A DNA stretch of 24,181 nucleotides from CAVQLX01 sp046727715 (GTDB lineage: Bacteria > Desulfobacterota > Binatia > DP-6): the NCBI GenBank assembly GCA_046727715.1, contig JBKPDC010000099.1:1-24181 (forward strand), in the 5' to 3' direction. The notes beneath the pieces are model-generated. The model was not told where the DNA came from. It saw only the letters and a program-made list of their open reading frames with translations, and ran no database searches. This document shows, in pieces, positions 1 to 6,356 of this stretch. The stretch's first letter is position 1, and every line of letters starts with the position of its first letter. A program made the translations under genes and the position numbers.

Positions 1-1
1 G

Positions 2-232
2 AGGCTGCCGCCCGAGGCGGTGTCGTGGCAGCGCGACCTCGCGCGCATCGCCATCGAGACTTTCCGCGACTACCCCTACGCAACCGGGAAGGGCACGCTG
101 CGCTTCGCCGGCGCCCGCGGCGAGGCCCACCTGACACTGGATGGCGAGCGCGGGAAGCGGCAGTTCGACGTGCACTATTACGACGAGGGCGCGCCGGTGA
201 TCGCCCGGACGGTGCGCGAGGAGGAGGAGTGA
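2..232 (+). CDS. YdbH-like intermembrane lipid-transport protein, C-terminal end (5' truncated by window)
   Basis: The frame is open from the first base, so this is the last ~76 codons of a longer gene; the GTG at 20 is unlikely to be the true start. The residues alternate charged and hydrophobic positions, as in the beta-rich tail of AsmA-like YdbH/DUF748 proteins, with a region around 'RDYPYATGKGTLRF' followed by a short strand repeat. In E. coli ydbH is followed by ynbE and ydbL, and here the next gene carries both of those parts, which is the main support for the call. The stop overlaps the next start (TGATG at 230-234), so the two are probably translationally coupled. In the known system YdbH spans the periplasm and moves phospholipid towards the outer membrane. 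The family call rests on context plus a short fragment and is moderate. Confidence 0.6.
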   Translation, partial: RLPPEAVSWQRDLARIAIETFRDYPYATGKGTLRFAGARGEAHLTLDGERGKRQFDVHYYDEGAPVIARTVREEEE

Positions 233-786
233 TGGGGCACCGGCGGGCATCGCTCGCGCTCGTCTGCCTGCTGGTGGGGTGTGGGGTGCCGGTGAACGTC
301 CGGACGCCGAACCCGCTCCAGGTGGACGTGACGCTGAAAGTCGACATCGTCCAGCGCAAGGTGGAGACGGCGGGCGAGGAGCAGACACCGGCGCCGACCA
401 GCGACGCCGGGACGTCCGACGAGGAGACGCGCCGGCGCGACCGGATGGGCCAGATCCAGACCTTCAAGAACTCGCGGCTGGTGGCCGAGAACCGCAACGG
501 GCTGCTGACCATCATGCGGCTGCCGCCGGGCGAGTACGGCAAGCAGGTGGCGCAGGCCGTGGCCGCGGAGAACGCCGATCGGACGGTCCTGATGAAGGTC
601 GAGGCGGGGAAGCGCCGCCTGCCGCTGGCGAGCGTCGAGGCCGAGCAGGCCGCCGCGTGGCGGGAGCGCGCGTTTCCCGGCGAGTGGATCGAGGAGCAGC
701 AGCCCGACAAGACGTGGCGCTTCGTGCAGAAGCAGGCGGAAGCGCCGCCCGCCGCGCTCGCGCCACCGGCGGCCGGCGCGCGATGA
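232..786 (+). CDS. YnbE-YdbL (DUF1318) fusion lipoprotein
   Basis: A 184-residue lipoprotein with signal peptide and lipobox LVGC (Cys17). Residues ~18-45 look like YnbE: a short run of alternating beta residues (VNVRTPNPLQVDVTLKVDI), comparable with the YnbE segment after its lipid Cys. A Pro/Thr/Asp-rich linker (~48-70) follows. Residues ~72-168 look like YdbL/DUF1318: a 'GQIQTFKNSRLVAENRNG' opening, the EN-dR segment near residue 117, and a terminal 'PGEWI..' plus Trp motif. In E. coli YnbE and YdbL are separate proteins (about 60 and 108 aa); YnbE bridges YdbH to the outer membrane and YdbL is reported to control YnbE assembly. One frame covers both parts without a break. The gene starts inside the stop of the YdbH-like gene. 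The C-terminal Ala/Pro tail is low complexity. Confidence 0.75.
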   Translation: MGHRRASLALVCLLVGCGVPVNVRTPNPLQVDVTLKVDIVQRKVETAGEEQTPAPTSDAGTSDEETRRRDRMGQIQTFKNSRLVAENRNGLLTIMRLPPGEYGKQVAQAVAAENADRTVLMKVEAGKRRLPLASVEAEQAAAWRERAFPGEWIEEQQPDKTWRFVQKQAEAPPAALAPPAAGAR

Positions 787-796
787 CGCCCGCGCC

Positions 797-1231
797 TCAC
801 CGCGCGCCAGGGGGCGCCGAGAACGTGTCGTAGAGGCTCGGGCCCTCGTGCTGGTAGCTCGCGCGGCGGCTGAGCGGCAGTCCGCTGTCGCCGTACAGCG
901 CGCGGTCCCACTGCTTCGGCACGAGTCGCTCGCCGGCGATGGTATAGACGAGCGGCTCAGCCTGCCCGTCGATCCGCACCGTCACCTCGTCGCCGCTGGC
1001 GGACCAGGCACCGCTCTCCGCCGGCGTGCGCGGCTTGCCGACGTACACCGTCTCCATCGTCGCCTCGCCGCCCGGCTGCAGCCAGAGCGTGACCACGCGC
1101 GCGCTCGCGTCCGCCGCGGGCAGTCGCGCGTGGTACACGCCGGCCACCGTGCTCGCCGGCGGTGGCGGCTGCGGGATCGGACACCCCACCGCCAGCGCCA
1201 GCAGCACCACGAGCAGGAGCCGCCGGCTCAC
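797..1231 (-). CDS. NlpE-like small lipoprotein
   Basis: A 144-residue protein starting at a GTG that overlaps the stop of the upstream solute-binding gene (GTGA, 1228-1231), so it is the last gene of a coupled operon. A hydrophobic signal peptide ends in AVGC (Cys17) and a Pro-rich spacer follows. The mature part (residues ~30-120) has the NlpE N-domain pattern: 'GVYHARLPAAD', a leucine/tryptophan strand, a 'TVYVGK' strand, then 'ESGAWSASGDEV' and a final 'LVPKQWDR' strand. NlpE-type beta-barrel lipoproteins sense envelope or copper stress in enterics. This one lacks the CxxC typical of E. coli NlpE, so copper sensing should not be assumed. The family call is by pattern only. Confidence 0.6.
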   Translation of the reverse strand: MSRRLLLVVLLALAVGCPIPQPPPPASTVAGVYHARLPAADASARVVTLWLQPGGEATMETVYVGKPRTPAESGAWSASGDEVTVRIDGQAEPLVYTIAGERLVPKQWDRALYGDSGLPLSRRASYQHEGPSLYDTFSAPPGAR

Positions 1232-2040
1232 GCGCCGCCCTGCGAACGCGCGCGCTCGAGCTGGTCCAGATAGGGGATCCAGCGCTGCAGGATGGCGCGC
1301 AAGCGGCCGTCCTGCCGCATGGCGGCCAGCGCGGCGTTCGCCGCGTCGCGCAGACGCACATCCTGGGGACGGAACGCCCATGCGATGTCCTCCTGGGTGA
1401 GGAGGACCCGCACGACCTGGAGGACGCCCGAGTGCTCCGACACCGCCCACGCCACCTGCGGCGCGTCGCTCACGATCAGGTCGAGCCGCCCCTGCGCAAG
1501 CTCGCGGGCGGCATCCGCGATGGTCGGGTACACGGCGACGTTCGCGTACCGGAGGTTCGCCTGGGCCCAGCTCTCGGCCGTCGAGCCCGCGCGAACGCCG
1601 ACGTTGCCACCGCCACCGACGATGGCCTGACGCGTCGCGAATTTCGACCCGTCCGCCCGCCGGCACGCGGGCATGAGGCCCCCGCGCATGTAGGGATCGG
1701 CGAACGCCACCCGCACCTGGCGTGCCGGCGTCACGCTCATGCCGGACATGACGACGTCGACGCGACCATCGAGGAGCGCGGGGAGCAGCTCATCGAACCC
1801 CATCGGAATCAGCGCCAGCGAGCGCCGGGACTGATCCGCCAGTGCCTGCCCGAGGTCAGGCTCGATGCCGACGATCCGGCCCTCTCGCATGAAGGCAACG
1901 GGTGGCGCGTCAGGCGATACGCCCACCCGGAGCATCGCCGGCATCGCCGGGGGCCCCGTCACCGCTTGCCGCGGCGGACCGCTGCACGCGACCATGGCGA
2001 GGAGCGCCAGCAGCATCGTCCGCATCGTTCCGTCACCCAT
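1228..2040 (-). CDS. Periplasmic amino-acid-type solute-binding lipoprotein (SBP family 3)
   Basis: 270 residues. The start at 2040 is chosen because AGGAGG lies 5 bases upstream; an in-frame ATG at 2025 is the alternative. Signal peptide with lipobox MVAC (Cys19). The mature protein follows the family 3 binding-protein plan: 'LRVGVSPDAPPVAF', 'GIEPDLGQALAD', 'GRVDVVMSGMSVTPAR...FADPYM' in lobe 1, a hinge around 'GGNVGVRAGSTAE', and lobe 2 'GRLDLIVSDAPQVAW' ending in 'AMRQDGRLRAILQRW'. Such proteins bind amino acids or similar small polar ligands for an ABC transporter, but no permease or ATPase gene is nearby. Some members are enzymes (for example cyclohexadienyl dehydratase) or sensors, so the role here is open. 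It lies 20 bases after the upstream gene and overlaps the downstream one. Confidence 0.85.
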   Translation of the reverse strand: MGDGTMRTMLLALLAMVACSGPPRQAVTGPPAMPAMLRVGVSPDAPPVAFMREGRIVGIEPDLGQALADQSRRSLALIPMGFDELLPALLDGRVDVVMSGMSVTPARQVRVAFADPYMRGGLMPACRRADGSKFATRQAIVGGGGNVGVRAGSTAESWAQANLRYANVAVYPTIADAARELAQGRLDLIVSDAPQVAWAVSEHSGVLQVVRVLLTQEDIAWAFRPQDVRLRDAANAALAAMRQDGRLRAILQRWIPYLDQLERARSQGGA

Positions 2041-2060
2041 CACCGCCTCCTCTCCCCGCT

Positions 2061-2534
2061 CTACTCGAGCGTGATCTTCACACCCTCGGGGGCCGCCTTC
2101 GCCTCCACGCCCTGCCGGGTGGAGTGCAGCGTGATGCGCACGTCGTTGCCGTTCTTCATGCTGGTGATGCCCTTGCCCCCGCCCAGGGTGCCGGCGGCTT
2201 CGATGGCCGTGTACGTCCCCTCGAAGTCCCGCACGTTCTTCAGGTTGTACACGTACCCGGTGGCGTCGCTGCGCGACGCGCCGACGGCGTTGACGGCCAG
2301 GCCGTCGACCTTGAACGGGTAGGTCTTGCCGCGGTAGCGCAGCGTGCCATGACCCCACGAGTAGCCGATGCCGACGGCCACCGACTTCGACTCGAGGCTC
2401 AGCGTCGCGTCCGGCCGCTCGCCGCTGCTCGCCCGGCGCTTCTTCGCCTTGGCCTCGGCGCCGGCTGCGAGCAAGCTCAGCGCCAGGAGCGCCACGACCA
2501 CGACCCTCCCGAAGGTGCCTCCGATCTTTCGCAT
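2061..2534 (-). CDS. Small exported conserved protein, possibly EipA/DUF1134-like
   Basis: 157 residues with start ATG at 2534 preceded by AAGGAG at 7 bases. The N-terminus is a typical signal peptide (basic MRK, hydrophobic VVVVALLALSLLAAG, cleavage near AEA). The mature part is beta/glycine-rich: 'VAVGIGYSWGHGTLRYRGKTY', 'GYVYNLKNVRDFEGTY', 'GGGKGITSMKNGNDVRI', ending 'GVKITLE'. The order of a G-x-x-x-W/G-x-GTL strand, VYNL and a Gly-rich 'AGTLGGGKGIT' segment recalls the EipA (DUF1134) envelope-integrity proteins, but I cannot confirm homology by eye. It is the second gene of a minus-strand operon with 20-base gaps on each side, so an envelope role is plausible from context. Function not recognised with certainty. 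Confidence 0.65.
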   Translation of the reverse strand: MRKIGGTFGRVVVVALLALSLLAAGAEAKAKKRRASSGERPDATLSLESKSVAVGIGYSWGHGTLRYRGKTYPFKVDGLAVNAVGASRSDATGYVYNLKNVRDFEGTYTAIEAAGTLGGGKGITSMKNGNDVRITLHSTRQGVEAKAAPEGVKITLE

Positions 2535-2554
2535 GTCGCTCTCCTTTCCCGCGC

Positions 2555-3535
2555 TCACGGCCGCGGCACACCGTCACGGATGCGTTGCGAGTATGCCGGA
2601 TCCTCGTCCGCCGCGCGTCCCTTCGCGTCGATCCAGCACCGCGCCTTGAGCTCCGCAAAGGGCAGCTGCGTGTCGAGGGCACCCCGCTCGTAGAGCATCT
2701 GGTCCGCGTAGCCGTTGGCAAGCAGGCGCCAGTCGAACGGCGCGGAACCCCCCAGTGCCTTGGTGTGCGCCCGGATGGTCGTGGTGCAGTTGTGGGTCAG
2801 GGCGTTGTACCAGCCCGGCCGGTCCCGTAGCTCGTTCATGCTCTTGACGTAGTCCAGCAGGAGCGCCCGCGCGCGATCGAGCTGCGTCCGCATCCGGTAG
2901 AGGTACACGTCTTCTCCGCGATAGTTGGTGCGCAGCCGGATCAGGTCCCGCTCGTCTGCCGCCACGTAGCAGATCTCGTACTCACGAAAGAACCCCCGCA
3001 CCGCCGAATACGATTCCGTCCGCTCGCGCCGCGTCTCGATGGAGACCGCCAGCGGCGACCCGTCCGCGAAGACCCAGCTCAGGATGGTGTGCGCGATGGC
3101 CGGTGAGCCCCAGTACGACATGAAGAGGTCGAGCTCGGTGAGCTTCGACAGGTCGTAGGTCCGCGTCTCCCAGCGATCCGTGAAGTCGTTCTCCGAGCGA
3201 TAGTCGAAGTTGCGCACGTTGTGGAGCGTCAGCCGGTCGCCGTCGAGCTCGCCGTACGGGACGTGGGCGTACTCGCGCGCCCAGTCGCGGTCGTTCGACG
3301 GGCGGATCGTGCTCCACCACAGCGCCAGGACGACGAACGACGCCAGCACGGTCAGCACGGCGCGCCGGAACGGGCGGAGGCGCAGCAGCACCGCGAGCAC
3401 GGCGAACGCGTAGGCGGCCGCGATGGCGGTCGCGAGCCAGCTCGGGCCAGGCACGCGAAAGCGCAAAGCGAGGCTCCACCATGCCGCCACGGCGAGGAGC
3501 CCCACCGCGATCGCGACCCGGAGGAGGGTGCGCAC
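2555..3535 (-). CDS. DUF4105 (Lnb N-terminal-like) membrane protein
   Basis: 326 residues from a GTG at 3535 with GAGG 5-8 bases upstream. Three hydrophobic segments occupy residues ~4-24, ~32-52 and ~58-77, followed by a large soluble domain that would lie in the periplasm. The soluble part carries the DUF4105 signature: 'HNVRNFDYRS', 'YDLSKL..LDLFMSYWG', 'AHTILSWVFADG', 'SIETRRE', 'YLYRMRT' and the conserved 'HNCTTTIR' with Cys250. DUF4105 is related to the N-terminal domain of lacto-N-biosidase Lnb and has a papain-like Cys/His arrangement; its substrate is not known to me. It heads a four-gene operon of envelope proteins. Stop and next start are 20 bases apart. Confidence 0.85.
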   Translation of the reverse strand: MRTLLRVAIAVGLLAVAAWWSLALRFRVPGPSWLATAIAAAYAFAVLAVLLRLRPFRRAVLTVLASFVVLALWWSTIRPSNDRDWAREYAHVPYGELDGDRLTLHNVRNFDYRSENDFTDRWETRTYDLSKLTELDLFMSYWGSPAIAHTILSWVFADGSPLAVSIETRRERTESYSAVRGFFREYEICYVAADERDLIRLRTNYRGEDVYLYRMRTQLDRARALLLDYVKSMNELRDRPGWYNALTHNCTTTIRAHTKALGGSAPFDWRLLANGYADQMLYERGALDTQLPFAELKARCWIDAKGRAADEDPAYSQRIRDGVPRP

Positions 3536-3778
3536 GCCGCCTCGCTCGTCCGCTCAGCGCGACTGCCGCCCGGCCTGGTAGCCCTTCACCAGCTCACATC
3601 TCATGCCGCATCCACCATGCGCGCATCCGTAGCCAAGGCGCCCACGCATGGCAAACGTGGCGGCGCGCCCGGGAACTCCGACCGTCCGGACGACGGAGCT
3701 GGCCATTCAGCAGGCCGCGCCGACGGCTGGCGCCGATCGTCTACTCTCGCGGTGGAAGGTCTGCTCTACTGCGCCGTC

Positions 3779-5377
3779 ATGCCGCGGTGGAGTCGAATCG
3801 CCTGCGTCCTCCTGCTCGCCGCCGCCGTGCCCGCGCTCGGCGCGCGCGACCCGGCCGGCGAATGCAGCGCGCGAAAGCTCGAAGTCGCGAGCCGCTACGT
3901 GCAGTGCCGGCTCGCCGAGCGCGTGCGGGGCGTGCGCAAGGGCCACGAGCCCGACTTCGCCGCATGCGACGCGCGGCTGGCGGCCAAGCTCGGTGGTGTC
4001 GAGCGCAAGCTGGGCCAAGCCTGTCCGAGCCTCGGAGACCTGGGCATCGTGCAGGCGGCCGCGCGGCACTTCGCCGACGGCCTCACCGACACCGCGCAGG
4101 GCCGGCTCCATTGCTCGGAAGACCTGGACCGCATCGAGCTCGGCGTGCCGCCGTCGCGCCCGATCCCATCCGGCTCGCGGCCGGCTGGACCCGGCGTCAT
4201 CCAGGTGGCCGAGGGCGTCTACATGGCCGCGGGCTTCGGGAACACCTTCCTCGTCGTGACCCCCGAGGGGAACGTCGTCATCGACACCTCGCTCTCCCTC
4301 TTCGCGCCGGCCCACGTCGAGGCGTTGCGGGCGATCGACGCGGGCCCGATCCGGTACATCATCCTGACGCACGGTCACAACGATCACACGGGGGGCGTCC
4401 CGCTCTGGCGCGAGGAAGGCACCCAGGTGATCGCACAGCGCGAGCAGGGCGAGCTGCTGCACTACAGCACCCGGCTCGGCGGCGTCCTCAACCACCGCAG
4501 CTTCGAGCAATTCTCGCTCCTGCTGGGATTGCCGCCTCGCCCCTTCTCGGCCCCCGACGCGCCGGTCGAGAACTACGGCGCCGAGCTGCTCGCCACGACG
4601 ACCTTCGATCGGTTCTGCGAGTTTCGGCTGGGTGGGCTCACCTTCCAGCTGGTGCACACGCCCGGGGAGACCTACGACCATCTGTCGGTGTGGATCCCCG
4701 AGTACCGGCTCGCGTTCACCGGCGACAACATCTACGGCTCGTTCCCCAACATCTACACGCTCCGTGGCACCAAGCCGCGCTGGGCCCTCGACTACGTGGA
4801 GTCGCTCGAGCGCGTGCAATCGTGGCAGCCCGAGATCCTCGCGCCCAGCCACGAGCAGCCGATCTACGGCGCCGACACGATCCGGGAGCGGATCCGTCGC
4901 TACCGCGACGCCATCCTGTTCGTGCACGACGCGACCGTGCGCGGCATGAACGCCGGCGCGGACGTCTTCACGCTCATGGACGCGATCACGCTGCCGACCG
5001 AGCTGGACGTCGGCGAAGGCTACGGCTCGGTGGCGTGGACGGTCCGGGGCATCTACGAGGGCTACCTCGGGTGGTTCGACGAGAACCCGGCCACGATGTA
5101 CCCGGTGTCGCCGCAGGCGACCTACCGCGAGCTCGTGGCGCTGCTCGGCGGGCCCGAGCCCATCCTGACGCGCGCGGCGGAGCTCGCCGCCGCCGGCCGC
5201 CATCCCGAAGCGTTGCGGCTCACCGATGTCGTGCTCGCGAGCGATGCCGGCAACCGGCCCGCCCTCGAGCTGCGCCTGGCGGCGGTGAACGCGCTGTTCG
5301 CCGCGAGCAGGAACATCAACGAGCAAGGCTGGCTCAACGGGGCACGCCGCGCGCTCGAGGCACGGCTCGCGCCCTGA
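3779..5377 (+). CDS. Secreted MBL-fold hydrolase, alkylsulfatase-like, with Cys-rich N-terminal module
   Basis: 532 residues. The ATG at 3779 begins a clear signal peptide (IACVLLLAAAVPALGA); a GTG at 3752 is possible but weakens it, and neither has a strong ribosome site. Residues ~25-100 form a helical module with paired cysteines (C..ARKLEVASRYVQC, then AACDARL and ACPS). The metallo-beta-lactamase domain follows: T-H198-G-H200-N-D202-H203 zinc motif, H293 in 'HTPGET', D316 in 'FTGDN', and H358 in 'PSHEQP'. 'YGSFPNIYTLRGT' and the following helices match SdsA1/Pisa1-type alkylsulfatases. A helical tail (from ~residue 425, 'GWFDENPATMYP') resembles the alkylsulfatase dimerisation domain. 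It likely hydrolyses an ester, perhaps a sulfate ester, in the periplasm. The sterol-carrier-like C-terminal domain of full alkylsulfatases is absent. Confidence 0.85.
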   Translation: MPRWSRIACVLLLAAAVPALGARDPAGECSARKLEVASRYVQCRLAERVRGVRKGHEPDFAACDARLAAKLGGVERKLGQACPSLGDLGIVQAAARHFADGLTDTAQGRLHCSEDLDRIELGVPPSRPIPSGSRPAGPGVIQVAEGVYMAAGFGNTFLVVTPEGNVVIDTSLSLFAPAHVEALRAIDAGPIRYIILTHGHNDHTGGVPLWREEGTQVIAQREQGELLHYSTRLGGVLNHRSFEQFSLLLGLPPRPFSAPDAPVENYGAELLATTTFDRFCEFRLGGLTFQLVHTPGETYDHLSVWIPEYRLAFTGDNIYGSFPNIYTLRGTKPRWALDYVESLERVQSWQPEILAPSHEQPIYGADTIRERIRRYRDAILFVHDATVRGMNAGADVFTLMDAITLPTELDVGEGYGSVAWTVRGIYEGYLGWFDENPATMYPVSPQATYRELVALLGGPEPILTRAAELAAAGRHPEALRLTDVVLASDAGNRPALELRLAAVNALFAASRNINEQGWLNGARRALEARLAP

Positions 5378-5512
5378 CGGCCGGCGACCGCCCCGGGCGC
5401 GTCAGCTCACTTCGGGTGCCGGAGAGCTCTGCAGCACCTGCCGCACGGTCTGGGCCCTGCCGCGCAATGCAGGAGTCCGCGAGTACCGCGCGCCACCCAC
5501 CGCCCCCGAAGC

Positions 5513-5547
5513 CACGAGCCCCGGTCGTTGCGCGACCGGGGCTCGTG
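5513..5547. terminator. Strong hairpin between convergent genes
   Basis: A perfect 15-bp stem (arms 5513-5527 and 5533-5547) with loop TTGCG lies between the MBL hydrolase stop and the DJ-1 gene stop, which point at each other. No T-tract follows on either strand, so it would be a GC-rich structural or Rho-assisted bidirectional terminator rather than a classical intrinsic one. Confidence 0.6.
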
Positions 5548-5561
5548 CGGTCCTCGGATGG

Positions 5562-6173
5562 TCAGACCAGCCCGTGCACGCGGGCGAAGGGGTCCCAGCC
5601 GGCGTCGCGGTGCCACTCGTATTCGGTGGCGGTGGCGAGCAGCTCGGCGGTCTGCGAGCCGGCGATCCGTTCGACCACGGCGAGGGCCATGTCGATCCCG
5701 GCCGAGACACCTGACGACGTCCAGAACTTCCCGTCCTCCACCCAGCGCGCCTCCCGCACCCAGCGCACGGCGGGCCACGTGCCTTCCGGCCAGGCAAAGA
5801 ACATCTTGTTGGTCGTGGCGCGACGGCCGTCGAGCAGCCCCGCCTGCGCGAGCAGGGCGGTGCCGGTGCACACCGTCATGGCGACCTCGAGCTGACCCGC
5901 GCGCGCCCGGAGCCAATCGATCAGCCGGTCATTGTCCACCTGCGCCCGGGTGCCGAGCCCCCCGGGGATGAGGAGCAGATCGAGCGGCGGGCAGTCGTCG
6001 AGCCCGTGGTCCGCCTGCACGCGCGGCCCCTGCGCGCTCCGTACCAGACCGGCGCGGTCGGCGACGGTCCGGACCGTCACCGTCCCCTGCATGTTGCCGA
6101 ACATCTCGAGGGGACCGAAGAGGTCGAGCAGTTCGAAGTCGTCGTAGAGCAGCGCGCCCAGCGTTCGGGTCAT
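5562..6173 (-). CDS. DJ-1/PfpI family protein, isonitrile hydratase-like
   Basis: 203 residues from ATG 6173 with AAGGAGG 7 bases upstream. The fold signature is clear: N-terminal 'LLYDDFELLDLFGPLEMF', central 'LLLIPGG' (residues ~65-72), and the nucleophile elbow 'TVCTGTALLAQAG' with Cys102. 'ATTNKMFFAW' and 'TSSGVSAGIDMALAVVERIAG' match the GATase1-like group that includes cyclohexyl-isocyanide hydratase (InhA) and the sensor half of GlxA/AraC regulators. It has no HTH domain, so an enzyme is more likely than a regulator. It is divergently placed from the B12 radical SAM gene, with 183 bases between them. Substrate cannot be told from the sequence. Confidence 0.88.
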   Translation of the reverse strand: MTRTLGALLYDDFELLDLFGPLEMFGNMQGTVTVRTVADRAGLVRSAQGPRVQADHGLDDCPPLDLLLIPGGLGTRAQVDNDRLIDWLRARAGQLEVAMTVCTGTALLAQAGLLDGRRATTNKMFFAWPEGTWPAVRWVREARWVEDGKFWTSSGVSAGIDMALAVVERIAGSQTAELLATATEYEWHRDAGWDPFARVHGLV

Positions 6174-6285
6174 CGTCGTCCTCCTTCGGCAGCACCCTAC
6201 GAGCGGGAGTAGGCGGCCACAAGGACAACCCCGCCACGGATCCGGCCAGCGGCTCCCCACCCCCCCGGACGTGGCGCGGCAGGCA

Positions 6286-6340
6286 TTGACACTGTCCCCT
6301 TCCATGTCACACAAGCGCACAGTAGCGGGGCAGTCCCCGC
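6286..6340 (+). promoter_or_regulatory. Possible promoter and leader hairpin of the radical SAM gene
   Basis: A perfect -35-like TTGACA lies at 6286-6291, but the best -10 at 18 bases (CACAAG, 6310-6315) is poor. Just before the ribosome site a small hairpin GCGGGG-CAGT-CCCCGC occupies 6325-6340. The hairpin ends 5 bases upstream of the GAGGAG site and could affect initiation. No B12-box of a cobalamin riboswitch was seen. Confidence 0.3.
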
Positions 6341-6356
6341 GGTGAGAGGAGAAGCC

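Noticed and set aside
3707..5326. Long minus-strand frame opposite the MBL hydrolase
   Set aside because: Arg/Val/Glu-rich translation without a recognisable motif, antisense to a protein with full zinc-site motifs.
6174..6356. Cobalamin riboswitch upstream of the B12-dependent gene
   Set aside because: No B12-box-like sequence and the gap is short; only a small hairpin is visible.
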